Below are positions 17,628-26,274 of a stretch of 64,000 nucleotides of DNA, piece after piece. The stretch lies in the NCBI RefSeq assembly GCF_014204545.1, contig NZ_JACHLJ010000002.1, positions 558,001-622,000 on the forward strand, read 5' to 3'. The notes under the pieces are model-generated. The model saw only the letters and a program-made list of their open reading frames with translations, was not told where the DNA came from and did not search any database. Position numbers and translations under genes: made by a program. Every line of letters begins with the position of its first letter. The first letter of the stretch is position 1. This stretch comes from Brevundimonas vesicularis. Its GTDB lineage: Bacteria > Pseudomonadota > Alphaproteobacteria > Caulobacterales > Caulobacteraceae.

Positions 17628-18623
17628 ATGCCTCGTTTCCTGTCCCGCCTGCCGATCGACGGCTATCTGCTGGCCCTGATCGGCATGGTGATCCTGGCGG
17701 CCCTGTTCCCCGCCAGCGGACAGGCGGCCGTGGTCATGGACGGGGTGGTCAAGGCCGCCATCGCCCTGCTGTTCTTCCTGTATGGCGCGCGGATGTCGCC
17801 GGCGGCCATCGGCGCGGGCCTGCTGCACTGGCGGCTTCAGGGCACGGTCTTCCTCTCGACCTTCCTGCTGTTTCCGCTGCTGGGGCTGGGCTTGGTCTTC
17901 ATGATGCGGGGGTCGCTTCAGCCTGATCTGCTGACCGGGATGCTTTATCTGTGCCTGCTGCCGTCCACGGTGCAGTCGTCCATCGCCTTCACCTCCATCG
18001 CCGGCGGCAATGTCGCGGGCGCCCTGACCAGCGCCAGCCTGTCGAACCTGCTGGGCGTGATCGTGACGCCGCTGCTGGTCGCCCTGCTGATCGGCGGCGC
18101 CAATGGCGGCATCCATCTGCAGTCCATCCTCGACATCGGTCTGCAGATCCTGGCCCCCTTCGCCGTGGGCCAGCTGTGCCGTCCGCTGCTGAAGGACTGG
18201 CTGGGCCGCCACGCCAAACTGATCGGCCTGGTCGACCGCGGCTCCATCCTGCTGATCGTCTATGCCGCCTTCAGCGAGGGCGTCGTCGCCGGCGTCTGGT
18301 CCCAGGTCGCGCCGCTGGATCTTGCCAAGGTCATCGGCCTGAACATCGCCCTGCTGGCCATCGTCCTGGCCCTGACCCTTTTCGCCGGCCGCGCGCTGAA
18401 GTTCGATCGCCCCGACCGGATCGTCATCCTGTTCTGCGGCTCCAAGAAGAGCATGGCCACCGGCATCCCGATGGCCGGCATCCTGTTCGCCGGTCACGCG
18501 GTGCCGCTGATCGTCCTGCCGATCATGCTGTTCCACCAGATCCAGCTGTTCGCCTGCACCATCATCGCCCAGCGCTATGCGCGAGAGAATGAAGCGCGCG
18601 CCCAGAGTCCGGTCTTACCTTGA
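17628..18623 (+). CDS. SLC10/YfeH-type bile acid:sodium symporter family protein
   Basis: The 331-residue membrane protein has about ten helices and resembles the YfeH / SLC10A7 branch of the bile acid:sodium symporter superfamily (LFFLYGARMSP in the third helix region, LPSTVQSSIAFTSIAGGN, CGSKKSMATGIPMA). The substrate of bacterial YfeH-type proteins is not established. It is separated from acs by 68 bases, so it may be read through from acs, but nothing in the sequence proves it. Confidence 0.85.
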   Translation: MPRFLSRLPIDGYLLALIGMVILAALFPASGQAAVVMDGVVKAAIALLFFLYGARMSPAAIGAGLLHWRLQGTVFLSTFLLFPLLGLGLVFMMRGSLQPDLLTGMLYLCLLPSTVQSSIAFTSIAGGNVAGALTSASLSNLLGVIVTPLLVALLIGGANGGIHLQSILDIGLQILAPFAVGQLCRPLLKDWLGRHAKLIGLVDRGSILLIVYAAFSEGVVAGVWSQVAPLDLAKVIGLNIALLAIVLALTLFAGRALKFDRPDRIVILFCGSKKSMATGIPMAGILFAGHAVPLIVLPIMLFHQIQLFACTIIAQRYARENEARAQSPVLP

Positions 18624-18662
18624 GCGCCGTTCAGCCTTGAGATAGACCGGCCTCAGGCCATC

Positions 18663-18736
18663 GCGGGCATGATGTAGTGGTAGCCTGAAAGCTTCCCAAG
18701 CTTTTCGTGCGGGTTCGATTCCCGCTGCCCGCTCCA
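18663..18736 (+). tRNA. tRNA-Gly, anticodon CCC
   Basis: A full cloverleaf can be folded: acceptor GCGGGCA / TGCCCGC, a D-arm with GTAGTGGTAGC, anticodon stem AAAGC / GCTTT with loop TTCCCAA (anticodon CCC), T-arm GCGGG-TTCGATT-CCCGC, discriminator T and an encoded CCA (18734-18736). There is no integrase gene or repeat of the 3' end nearby, so it is not marking an integrated element. Confidence 0.96.
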
Positions 18737-18745
18737 GCCGTTGAC

Positions 18746-18773
18746 GAAGGCGCGACGTCGCCGCCGCGCCTTC
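18746..18773. terminator. Hairpin between tRNA-Gly and convergent gene
   Basis: GAAGGCGCG (18746-18754) pairs perfectly with CGCGCCTTC (18765-18773) around a 10-base loop, followed by a pyrimidine-rich stretch. It can serve transcription ending after the tRNA and, on the other strand, after the TraB/GumN gene. Confidence 0.55.
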
Positions 18774-18782
18774 CTTCCCTTC

Positions 18783-19745
18783 TCAGTTCGCCGCTTCGAC
18801 CGTCACGCCGCGCTTTTGCAGGATGGCCTGGACGCTGTCGTCGCCGGTCAGGTGGGCGGCGCCCACGGCGATGAAGGCGGTGCCGGAACCTTCGAGCAGG
18901 GTCTGGATCTGGTTGGCCCAGTCGGTGTTCCGATCCACCAGAATGGCCTGATAGAGGGCAGGCGAAGCCTCCTTCATTTCCATGATGGTGACGCGGTCCA
19001 ACGTGGCCACGTCGCCACGGGCCCAGGCCTCGACCATTTCATCCAGCTTGGTGGCGGCGTTCTCGAAGTCCTTCAGCGTCTCGCGCAGGAAGACCAGTTG
19101 CACGTCGTCGGGCAGGCCGGCCAGGATGCCGATCTGTTTGTCGATGGTCTCGAAGCCGTGGATCGGCTTGCCCGCCGCCTCGGCCCGCGCCTTCAGCACC
19201 AGCTCGACGCCGGACTTGGGATCGTAGCCGGCCTTGATCAGCGGCGCGACCGACAGGCTGAGCGCCGCGAGCCAGGGCTTCATCGGCTGAAGCTGGGCGG
19301 CGGAGGCGCCCATGGCCTGGGCGGCCGCGTCCAGTTCGGCGTTTTCTTCCGGCGTCAGGCGGCTGGACAGAGGCGTCTCGGGCGACAGGCCGTGCTGCTG
19401 GATCAGGGGCATGATGGCGGCCTGGTCATCGGGATTGCTGATCTCGAACCAGATGTCCGAGGCGCTGTTGAAGGCGGCCTCGACGCGGGGGCTGGACCAG
19501 CCGATCGTCGGGCGAAGAACATGGACCGAGCCGAACAGATACAGGGTCGAGTCCGCATCCTTGACCACCCACAGGGCGGGGCCTTCGCCCTGGATCGGCG
19601 CAGGGACGGCCGGCGCGGCGGTCTGGGCCAAGGCGTCGGCCGGGACGCCGGCGATGGCGACGAACAACGCCAGGCCGCCGGCGACGCCCACGGCCCCACG
19701 CGCCACGCTGGAAACAGACGACAGAAGGCGATCAGTGAAGGTCAT
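18783..19745 (-). CDS. TraB/GumN family protein, exported
   Basis: The 320-residue product starts at ATG 19745 with a signal peptide (MTFTDRLLSSVSSVARG..., hydrophobic GVAGGLALFVAIAGV, cleavage after ADALAQ). The mature part has the TraB/GumN features LYLFGSVHVLRP near its start and VGAAHLTGDDSV near its end. The family is related to Tiki-type proteins and is often suspected to be a metalloprotease; the role of bacterial members is not settled. A longer in-frame start at 19820 would bury the signal peptide and is disfavoured. It follows the membrane protein gene 19790-20440 by 44 bases. Confidence 0.82.
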   Translation of the reverse strand: MTFTDRLLSSVSSVARGAVGVAGGLALFVAIAGVPADALAQTAAPAVPAPIQGEGPALWVVKDADSTLYLFGSVHVLRPTIGWSSPRVEAAFNSASDIWFEISNPDDQAAIMPLIQQHGLSPETPLSSRLTPEENAELDAAAQAMGASAAQLQPMKPWLAALSLSVAPLIKAGYDPKSGVELVLKARAEAAGKPIHGFETIDKQIGILAGLPDDVQLVFLRETLKDFENAATKLDEMVEAWARGDVATLDRVTIMEMKEASPALYQAILVDRNTDWANQIQTLLEGSGTAFIAVGAAHLTGDDSVQAILQKRGVTVEAAN

Positions 19746-19789
19746 GAGAGGTCTCGTTGTTGTCGAAAATGAAAGAGAAGCAGGACGGA

Positions 19790-20440
19790 TCAGGCCAGGC
19801 CCCGACGCACGCCGATCCACATGGAGCAGCCCAGATAGAGCGCCATCAGGACAGCGTAGATGTCCCAGGCCGTAATGGCGGGCGCGGCGCCCAGACGCTC
19901 GGCGGCGGCCCAGAGGAACAAGACCAGCTGGCCCGCAAAGAAGGTGACCGCCGCCGCCTCGATCACAGCCCGACGCACGAGTTCGTCGGCCTGGCGATAG
20001 ACGCGCACATTCATCACCGTGTGGAGCACCAGCAGAAGGCCGATGGCGCCCAGGCCAAGCACGGGATTGACGCCCGCCAGGCTGAGGACGACCGGCAGGG
20101 TCAGGATGACACCGGAAAAGCCTATGACCAGCGCCTGAAACCGGGCCAGAGCCGTCTCATCCGGCGAGGCGGGACCATCCAGATTATACATCCGGCCGAG
20201 GCGGTCGGCGTTCAGGCTGACATACAGCGCCCACAGCGATCCCGCGGCCAGGGCCAGGCCGACCAGCGTCGCCAGGCCATCCGACCAGCGCAAGTTCATG
20301 TCGCTCGGTCCGAATCCGCCCGGCGCGATCCTGGCCAGCCAGGCCCCGACGCCGTAGCCGACCACCCCGAAGATGGCGCCGAAAACAAAGGCGCGAACCC
20401 AGCGCGGCCAGGATGCGGGAGAGAGGGTGGAGGACTTCAT
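19790..20440 (-). CDS. Multi-pass membrane protein of unknown function
   Basis: The 216-residue protein has about six hydrophobic segments (for example AFVFGAIFGVVGYGVGAWLA and LATLVGLALAAGSLWALYV) and no catalytic motif I can recognise. Its ATG overlaps the stop of the XRE regulator gene by 4 bases (ATGA), so the two are translated together. With the other small membrane protein upstream of the regulator it forms a three-gene unit. In many bacteria small XRE regulators are encoded next to membrane proteins of this sort; the function is unknown. Confidence 0.75.
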   Translation of the reverse strand: MKSSTLSPASWPRWVRAFVFGAIFGVVGYGVGAWLARIAPGGFGPSDMNLRWSDGLATLVGLALAAGSLWALYVSLNADRLGRMYNLDGPASPDETALARFQALVIGFSGVILTLPVVLSLAGVNPVLGLGAIGLLLVLHTVMNVRVYRQADELVRRAVIEAAAVTFFAGQLVLFLWAAAERLGAAPAITAWDIYAVLMALYLGCSMWIGVRRGLA

Positions 20441-20643
20441 TTCGTCGGCTCCTGATCGTCCGAGAAGATGGATTCGATGGGCTGGCCGAAGACGCGGGCG
20501 ATCTTGAAGGCCAGCGGCAGGGAGGGGTCGTAACGGCCGGTCTCCAGCGCGTTCACGGTCTGGCGCGACACGCCCAGATGTTCGGCCAGCTGCGCCTGGC
20601 TCCAGTCGCGCTCGGCGCGCAGGACCTTGAGACGATTATTCAT
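20437..20643 (-). CDS. XRE-family (Cro/CI) transcriptional regulator
   Basis: This 68-residue protein is little more than a helix-turn-helix (LKVLRAERDWSQAQLAEHLGVSRQTVNALETGRYDPSLPLAFKIARVFG), resembling the YozG-type group of small XRE proteins. It lies between two membrane-protein genes, 4-base overlapping with the downstream one and 3 bases from the upstream one. It probably controls its own operon through the inverted repeat at 21118-21134. Confidence 0.9.
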   Translation of the reverse strand: MNNRLKVLRAERDWSQAQLAEHLGVSRQTVNALETGRYDPSLPLAFKIARVFGQPIESIFSDDQEPTK

Positions 20644-20646
20644 GGC

Positions 20647-21105
20647 TCAGCCCCGCATCCGCGCCAGCCACCACCACACCCAGACGACGGTGTAGCCGAT
20701 CAGCATGGGGGCGATCATCAAGGCGGCCCCGGCGGAGAGATAGTCGATGGGCGAGCCGCCCGATCCGATCTGGCGCGCGATGATATCGCGCCAAGGCCCG
20801 GCCGAGGACAGGATCACGCCGACGCCGCTGACGCACATGCCCGCCGTGCCGCCCCAGTACCAGGCCGCCTTGTGCGCCTCACGCGCGGCCTCGTCGATCA
20901 CGCGCATCCATTCGGCGCCGATCCACAGAGAGCCGGCCATGATGGCGGCGGCGAAGACAGCGGTCACGATCAGCTCGCCCATCTCGGGTGCGATCCATCC
21001 TGAGCTGGAGGCGTAGCCGACCGCGATGCCGCCCAGGAGGGCGAACAGCAGGCCGCCGCCGAACGTGATCACCGTCGCCTTGATTACCGGCCGCCACTTG
21101 CGCAT
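20647..21105 (-). CDS. Small membrane protein, first gene of XRE operon
   Basis: The 152-residue protein has four hydrophobic segments (TVITFGGGLLFALLGGIAVGY, LIVTAVFAAAIMAGSLWIG, GTAGMCVSGVGVILSSAG, AGAALMIAPMLIGYTVVWVWWWL) and no motif I recognise. The following XRE gene starts 3 bases after its stop. An operator-like inverted repeat lies just before the start codon, so this is the first gene of the unit. Confidence 0.78.
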   Translation of the reverse strand: MRKWRPVIKATVITFGGGLLFALLGGIAVGYASSSGWIAPEMGELIVTAVFAAAIMAGSLWIGAEWMRVIDEAAREAHKAAWYWGGTAGMCVSGVGVILSSAGPWRDIIARQIGSGGSPIDYLSAGAALMIAPMLIGYTVVWVWWWLARMRG

Positions 21106-21117
21106 CAGTCAACACCC

Positions 21118-21134
21118 CTTGTCCTATTGACAAG
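21118..21134. promoter_or_regulatory. Inverted repeat before the XRE operon
   Basis: CTTGTC-CTATT-GACAAG is a perfect inverted repeat, and a further TTGACA follows at 21140-21145. It lies 13-29 bases before the first gene of the XRE operon and is a likely autoregulatory site. Confidence 0.55.
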
Positions 21135-21190
21135 TTACATTGACATTACAGCTCCAGCACTGTCAAGCGCCCTTTCCACGAAAAGGCGCG

Positions 21191-22408
21191 CTACTCGACC
21201 TTGGCGGCGGCGATCAGTTCGGGACGGGCGATGGCGCGGGGCGCGGTTTCAACCGGCGTCAAATCCGGCAAGGCCTTGCCCTCGTGATCGACCTGCAGGT
21301 CCTCGAACCGGCGCGCGGAGACCATGACCTGGCTCTCAAGCGAACCGACGAACTGATTGTACTTGCCGACCGCCGTATCCAGCGCCCGTCCGACGGCTGA
21401 GGCATGACCGCCCATGACCGATAGCCGCTTGTAGAGCTCGCGCCCCAGGGCGGCGACCTTGTCGGCGTTGGCCGCCTGTTCTTCCGCCCGCCAGCCATAG
21501 GCGACGGCCTTGCACAGGGCGAACAGGGTCGAGGGGGTGACGATGACGACGCGCGACGCCATCGCCTGGGTCATCAGGTCCGGCTCGTGGTCCAGGGCGG
21601 TGACCAGGAAGGCGTCGCCGGGCACGAACAGGACGACGAAATCCGGGCTGGGCTTGAACTGGTCCTGATAGGCCTTGGACGACAGCTGGCGCACGTGGGT
21701 CTTCAGGCTGGCGGCGGTGCGCAGGCCGACCGAACGGGCGCGCGCCTCTTCGTCGCCGTCGCCCTCGTCGAAGGCCAGCGGGACCTTGGCGTCGATCACA
21801 AACATGCCGCCGCCGGGCAGGCGGACGATGAAGTCAGGCCGGTTCTGACGGCCCTCGTCGTCGGCGCTGGACGTCTGCTCGGTGAAGTCGAACCGCCCCG
21901 CCATGCCGGCGGCCTCCAGAACGTTGCGGCAGGTCTGCTCGCCCCAGCGGCCGCGACGGCCCGTATTGCCGCGCAGGGCTTCGGTCAGCTTGCGCGCCTC
22001 GTCACGCGTGGCGGACGAGGCCGTCATCAGCTGGGCCAGCTGCTCGCGCAGACCCCCAGTCTCTTCGGACCGCGTCTTCTCCAGCGCGGCGACATGCTCC
22101 TGGAACTTGGTCAGGGTGTCGGCGACGGGTTTCAGTTGGGCGGCCATCCGCTCGCGCGCCAGCTGGTCCTGGGCGCGGAAGGTCTCGGTCGCGCGGCTGA
22201 CCATGTGATCCGCCACGACCTGGGCCGACTGCGCCGCCTGAGCCTTGAGCAGTTCGCCCATGGTCACGCGGCTTTCCTCGACCAGATCGATGCGGGCCTC
22301 GGCCGCCGCCAGCGCGCCGCTCGTCCTCTGCCAACCCATATAGGCCCACAGAAAACCGCCCGCGAAGGCGGCGGCCAGCACAGCAAGGATTGGCGCAAGC
22401 ATGTTCAT
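21191..22408 (-). CDS. rmuC: DNA recombination protein RmuC
   Basis: The 405-residue protein has an N-terminal membrane helix (about 4-24), a long coiled-coil region (about 30-145) and the RmuC nuclease-like domain (RGRWGEQTCRNVLEAAGM, RPDFIVRLPGGGMFVIDAKVPL, FVPGDAFL). RmuC limits recombination at inverted repeats in E. coli; the PD-(D/E)XK-type motif (PDFIV...IDAKV) is present. It stands alone on the minus strand, starting 32 bases from a divergent open stretch. Confidence 0.92.
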   Translation of the reverse strand: MNMLAPILAVLAAAFAGGFLWAYMGWQRTSGALAAAEARIDLVEESRVTMGELLKAQAAQSAQVVADHMVSRATETFRAQDQLARERMAAQLKPVADTLTKFQEHVAALEKTRSEETGGLREQLAQLMTASSATRDEARKLTEALRGNTGRRGRWGEQTCRNVLEAAGMAGRFDFTEQTSSADDEGRQNRPDFIVRLPGGGMFVIDAKVPLAFDEGDGDEEARARSVGLRTAASLKTHVRQLSSKAYQDQFKPSPDFVVLFVPGDAFLVTALDHEPDLMTQAMASRVVIVTPSTLFALCKAVAYGWRAEEQAANADKVAALGRELYKRLSVMGGHASAVGRALDTAVGKYNQFVGSLESQVMVSARRFEDLQVDHEGKALPDLTPVETAPRAIARPELIAAAKVE

Positions 22409-22529
22409 GCTCCGTTCCTAACGAGAGTCGCCGTCAATGAGAAGCGCGCGCCTTCGGGACGCCGCTTGTCCGGAACGTCGCCGTTGCGATGACGTTGGTG
22501 TCTCAGCCATTTGCACGAAGGACGCGCCC

Positions 22530-22892
22530 ATGACCCCCGAAAAGCCCCACCGACACGACACCGCCGCCGATGCGGTGCACGACGGCCGGCCGGTCGACGC
22601 CGAACTGGTGCGCAGCGGCCGCAAGAACCCGCGCATCGCCGTCATCCTGGCGGTTTCGACCCTCGCCGCCGCGGTGCTGCTGTTGGGACTTTGGTTCGTG
22701 ACCAACGGCGCTTTCAACGCCAAGAACGCTGAGACGGGCCCGCAAGCCGCCGCCACCGAGACCCAGGCGTTCGCGGGCGACAGCCAGACCCCGCCCGCCG
22801 CCGACGCGCCGACGGATTCGACGGGCCGCGCCGTCGCCACACCCACAGGCGAAGCGCCGAACGTCAACGCCCCGACGGTTCCTTCGAACTAA
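22530..22892 (+). CDS. Hypothetical protein with one membrane helix
   Basis: The 120-residue product has a charged N-terminal part (about 1-35), one membrane helix (RIAVILAVSTLAAAVLLLGLWFV, about 38-60) and a low-complexity Ala/Pro/Thr tail. AAGGA lies 9 bases before ATG 22530. I do not recognise a family. It is convergent with recR, 5 bases away. Confidence 0.65.
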   Translation: MTPEKPHRHDTAADAVHDGRPVDAELVRSGRKNPRIAVILAVSTLAAAVLLLGLWFVTNGAFNAKNAETGPQAAATETQAFAGDSQTPPAADAPTDSTGRAVATPTGEAPNVNAPTVPSN

Positions 22893-22897
22893 TTCGG

Positions 22898-23500
22898 TCA
22901 GGCCGGGCGGCGGGCGCGAAGGGCCTGAACGATGGTGCCGTCGTCCAGCCAGTCGAGTTCCCCGCCAACCGGCACCCCGCGCGCCAGCGAGGTGATCTCC
23001 ACATCCGGTCCGGCGATCCGCTCGGCGACATAGTGGGCGGTCGTCTGGCCATCGACCGTGGCCGGCAGGGCCAGCACGACCTCGCGCACGCCCCCGCCCC
23101 TCACGCGCCCGACCAGTTCCGTGACCCGCAGATGCTCGGGTCCCACGCCATCCAGAGCGGACAGCAATCCGCCCAGCACATGGTATTTGCCGCGAAAGGC
23201 GCCGGATCGCTCCATCGCCCACAGGGCGCCGGCCTCCTCGACCACGCAGATCAGGCCATTGTCGCGCGATCCGTCCGAACAGATGGCGCAGGGGTCGCGC
23301 GTATCCGGCGCGCCGCAAACCGAGCACGAGACGACCTTTTCCGCCGTCTCAGCCAACGACGCCGCCAGCGGGACCAGCAACTGCTCGCGGCGCTTCAACA
23401 GCGCCAGCGCCGCACGCCGCGCCGAGCGCGGACCCAGGCCAGGCAGTTTGGCGAGAAGGGAGATCAGCCGTTCGATCTCCGGCCCGGCGGAGGCGGCCAT
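22898..23500 (-). CDS. recR: Recombination protein RecR
   Basis: RecR acts with RecO and RecF to load RecA at gaps. The 200-residue protein has a helix-hairpin-helix ([14 protein letters not shown]), a four-cysteine zinc motif (CSVCG...CAIC, about 58-72) and a Toprim domain ([17 protein letters not shown]). Its ATG shares one base with the stop of ybaB (TGATG), the usual ybaB-recR pairing. In most bacteria dnaX precedes this pair; here dnaX is 4 kb away on the other strand. Confidence 0.96.
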   Translation of the reverse strand: MAASAGPEIERLISLLAKLPGLGPRSARRAALALLKRREQLLVPLAASLAETAEKVVSCSVCGAPDTRDPCAICSDGSRDNGLICVVEEAGALWAMERSGAFRGKYHVLGGLLSALDGVGPEHLRVTELVGRVRGGGVREVVLALPATVDGQTTAHYVAERIAGPDVEITSLARGVPVGGELDWLDDGTIVQALRARRPA

Positions 23501-23829
23501 CAGAACAGTTTCGGCATTCCGGGAATGTTCATCCCGGCCATGGGGCCTGCGGCCTCGCGCATCAGGGCGTTGTTCTGCTCATCCAGCTTGCGCTTGGCGT
23601 CGGCATGGGCGGCGACGATCAGATCGGCCAGGATCTCGCCCTCGCCCGGGCTCAGCAGACTGTCGTCGATCTTGATGGCCGTAATCTCGCCAGGGCCTTT
23701 GAGGGACACCGAGACGAGACCGCCGCCGGAAGAACCCTCGGCGATCGTTTCGGCCATCTTGGCCTGCGCGTCCTGCAGCTTTTGCTGCATCGCCTGGGCC
23801 TGCTGCATCAGTTGGGTCAGATCTTTCAT
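23500..23829 (-). CDS. YbaB/EbfC nucleoid-associated protein
   Basis: The 109-residue protein fits the YbaB/EbfC family: N-terminal helix [25 protein letters not shown] and the core [28 protein letters not shown]. Family members bind DNA as dimers and are almost always encoded just before recR, as here (1-base overlap). Confidence 0.95.
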   Translation of the reverse strand: MKDLTQLMQQAQAMQQKLQDAQAKMAETIAEGSSGGGLVSVSLKGPGEITAIKIDDSLLSPGEGEILADLIVAAHADAKRKLDEQNNALMREAAGPMAGMNIPGMPKLF

Positions 23830-23944
23830 GCCCTCTAGATAGGGCGAACGAAGCCTGGGCGACAGGGGGGGTTGTGCTCGGTGCGCGATATCGAAACCCA
23901 GCCTATCAGGATTGGCGCTTGCGGCTGTTTCAAAACACCCTAAT

Positions 23945-23965
23945 TAGCACCTGTACTCGTTGCTA
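23945..23965. promoter_or_regulatory. Inverted repeat before the nitroreductase gene
   Basis: TAGCA, 11 bases, TGCTA lies 23-43 bases before the start codon at 23988 and is a plausible regulator site. No regulator gene is adjacent. Confidence 0.4.
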
Positions 23966-23987
23966 TTTAAGTCAGGAACGCATTCCC

Positions 23988-24602
23988 ATGGCCTATGACG
24001 CTACTCATCAACGCGACGTTCCGCTGTCGGACGCCGCCCTGTCGCAACTGTTCACCGAGGCGCGCACGCGCAACGGCTGGACCGACCGCCCCGTCGCGCC
24101 GGACCTGCTGCACAGGCTGTATGACCTGACCAAGTTCGGGCCCACGGCGGTCAACGGATCGCCCGCCCGCTTCGTCTTCGTCACCTCTCCCGAGGCCAAG
24201 GCGCGCCTGGTCCCGCTGATGAGCGAAGGCAATCGCGACAAGACGCAGCAGGCCCCGGTGACGGTGATCGTCGGTCAAGACATGGACTTCCACGACCATC
24301 TCGACGCCCTGTTCCCCCACGCGCCGGGCGCCAAGGCCTGGTTCGCAGACGAGGCCGGCCGGCGCGAGACCGCCTTCCGCAACGCCTCGCTGCAGGGCGG
24401 CTATCTGACCATCGCCGCCCGCGCCCTGGGTCTGGATGTCGGGCCGATGTCCGGCTTCGACGCCGTCGGCGTGAAGGCCGCGTTCTTCCCCGACAGCCAT
24501 GTCGAGCCGAACTATATCCTCAACCTCGGCTATGGCTCGGACGAGAACCTTTTTCCGCGCTCTCCACGCCTGTCGTTCGACGAGGCCGCGCAAATCCTCT
24601 GA
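23988..24602 (+). CDS. Nitroreductase-family protein, RutE/malonic semialdehyde reductase type
   Basis: The 204-residue FMN-dependent oxidoreductase matches the RutE-like subgroup ([67 protein letters not shown]). Such enzymes reduce malonic semialdehyde or similar aldehydes. No other rut genes are present, so pyrimidine breakdown is not implied. ATG 23988 is preferred over an in-frame upstream start at 23874, which would cross the promoter palindrome. A strong terminator follows. Confidence 0.87.
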   Translation: MAYDATHQRDVPLSDAALSQLFTEARTRNGWTDRPVAPDLLHRLYDLTKFGPTAVNGSPARFVFVTSPEAKARLVPLMSEGNRDKTQQAPVTVIVGQDMDFHDHLDALFPHAPGAKAWFADEAGRRETAFRNASLQGGYLTIAARALGLDVGPMSGFDAVGVKAAFFPDSHVEPNYILNLGYGSDENLFPRSPRLSFDEAAQIL

Positions 24603-24629
24603 GCCGAGTCGTCGGCCAGAAATGAAGAA

Positions 24630-24654
24630 GGGCGGCCCGTCGGGCCGCCCTTTT
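24630..24654. terminator. Rho-independent terminator, shared by convergent genes
   Basis: GGGCGGCCC and GGGCCGCCC form a perfect stem followed by TTTT; A-rich sequence on the other side allows it to work for both the nitroreductase gene and the convergent cytochrome gene. Confidence 0.85.
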
Positions 24655-24674
24655 GTCGTTCATCGCCAGAACGA

Positions 24675-25409
24675 TCAGGTGTTGGGCGGCGCAGACGCCG
24701 TCGCGGCGGGCGGGGCCGCCGGGGTCGCCTGCGACGCGGCGGGGGCGCCGACGGCCGGGGTGGTGCCGGTCGCTTCGGTCGCCGCGGCGCCTTCGGTCAC
24801 CGGGGCCTCGCCCGTTGCAGGCGCGCCGGCGGCTGGCGCGGCCGCGCCAGGCTGACGGGTGGGATCCGGCGCCGGGATTGCGAAGCCGCCCGAGCCCTGA
24901 GTGCGCAGCCAGGCGATCAGATTGATGCGCGTCTGGGTGTCGCGGATGCCGGCGAAGGACATCTTGGTGCCTGGCACATATTTGGCCGGGGCCGTGATGA
25001 AGCTGTTGATCTGGTCATAGCCCCAGGTCGGCGCCTCGGCCTTATGCTTGGCCATGGCGTCGGAATAGGCAAAGCCCGGACGGTGCATGACCGGCCCACC
25101 GACCACGCCCCACAGATTCGGACCGATCTTGTCGGCACCGCCCTGGTGCGCGTCATGGCAGGCCTGGCAACGCGCGAAGGCGGCCTCGCCGGCGGCCAGA
25201 TCGGCGGTCGGCAGCACCGTGCCCCAGTCGGGCGCCAGTTCGGCGGCTTCACCGCCGGCGGCTTCTTCCGGCGCATCGACGAAATAGCCCATCTTTTCGG
25301 GGGCTTCCGAATGATAGACGAGGCCCGAGGCCTGCTGGACGACCAGGATGACGAACGCCGTCCCCAGAGCCGCGCCGAAAATCTTGTTCCACTTAAGATC
25401 GCCGCTCAT
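24675..25409 (-). CDS. Membrane-anchored monohaem cytochrome c
   Basis: The 244-residue product has an uncleaved N-terminal anchor (IFGAALGTAFVILVVQQASGLVY), a haem-binding CQACH and a distal methionine in GTKMSFAGI, like CycM-type c552 cytochromes that carry electrons to terminal oxidases at the outer face of the inner membrane. The C-terminal 75 residues are a low-complexity Ala/Pro/Thr tail (AAAPAAGAPATGEAP...) with no known role. ATG 25409 is chosen because the anchor follows at once; the frame stays open upstream to 25631 without family similarity. Confidence 0.88.
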   Translation of the reverse strand: MSGDLKWNKIFGAALGTAFVILVVQQASGLVYHSEAPEKMGYFVDAPEEAAGGEAAELAPDWGTVLPTADLAAGEAAFARCQACHDAHQGGADKIGPNLWGVVGGPVMHRPGFAYSDAMAKHKAEAPTWGYDQINSFITAPAKYVPGTKMSFAGIRDTQTRINLIAWLRTQGSGGFAIPAPDPTRQPGAAAPAAGAPATGEAPVTEGAAATEATGTTPAVGAPAASQATPAAPPAATASAPPNT

Positions 25410-25551
25410 ACGCCTGGTCGTTTCCCTCTGCCGGCCGGGCCCCTCGAAAACACGCCCCGGACATAATCTTGCTTTGGCGTCTCTGGCACGGTAGCGCCGC
25501 CTTCGCAACCGGCCCAACGCGCGACGGGCCAGACAGGCGTCAGGGAAGTCG

Positions 25552-26274
25552 ATGAATCCGTTGATAATGATACCGGCTCGCATGGCCGCGACCCGTCTGC
25601 CGAACAAGCCGTTGGCCCTGATCGGCGACACGCCGATGATCGTGCGCGCCTATCGCCAGGCCGAGGCCTCGGGCCTGCCGGTCGTGGTCGCCGCCGGCGA
25701 TCCCGAGATCGTCGAGGCGGTGGAAGCCGCAGGCGGCCGCGCCGTCCTGACCGACCCGGCTCTGCCCTCGGGCTCGGACCGCATTCGCGCCGCCGTGGAC
25801 GCCATCGACCCCGAGGGCGATTTCGACGCCGTCATCAACGTTCAAGGCGACATGCCCTTCGCCAGCCCCGGTCTGGCCGTCGCCTGCGCCGCCATTCTGC
25901 ACGGCGAGCCGACCTGCGACATCGCCACCCTGGTCGCCGCCGAGGCCGAGGCATCGGACCGGACCAATCCCGATGTGGTCAAGGCGGTGCTGGCCCTGGG
26001 CGAAGGCGAACGCCAGGCGCGCGCCCTCTATTTCACCCGTTCGACCCTGTATGGCGACGCCCCCGTCTGGCGCCATATCGGCGTCTATGGCTATCGCCGC
26101 GAGGCGCTGAACCGCTTCTGTGCCGCGCCGCCGTCGCCGCTGGAGAAGCGCGAGAAGCTGGAGCAGCTGCGTGCGCTCGAGATGGGCATGCAGATCTGGG
26201 CCGCCGTCATCGACGAAGCCCCCCTGTCCGTCGACAATCCCGCCGACCTGGAGGCGGCGCGGGCGCTGGTCTAA
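25552..26274 (+). CDS. kdsB: 3-deoxy-manno-octulosonate cytidylyltransferase
   Basis: KdsB couples KDO to CMP for lipid A core synthesis. The 240-residue protein has the nucleotidyltransferase motif PARMAATRLPNKPLALIG at its start, INVQGDMPF (metal site) and EKLEQLRALEMGMQIWA, all typical. The start codon ATG 25552 is at the family N-terminus. It is not in a visible operon; a 420-base non-coding region follows. Confidence 0.95.
   Translation: MNPLIMIPARMAATRLPNKPLALIGDTPMIVRAYRQAEASGLPVVVAAGDPEIVEAVEAAGGRAVLTDPALPSGSDRIRAAVDAIDPEGDFDAVINVQGDMPFASPGLAVACAAILHGEPTCDIATLVAAEAEASDRTNPDVVKAVLALGEGERQARALYFTRSTLYGDAPVWRHIGVYGYRREALNRFCAAPPSPLEKREKLEQLRALEMGMQIWAAVIDEAPLSVDNPADLEAARALV

Noticed and set aside
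18663-18736. tRNA-Gly as an integration site
   Set aside because: No integrase, no repeat of the tRNA 3' end, and no change in base composition on either side.
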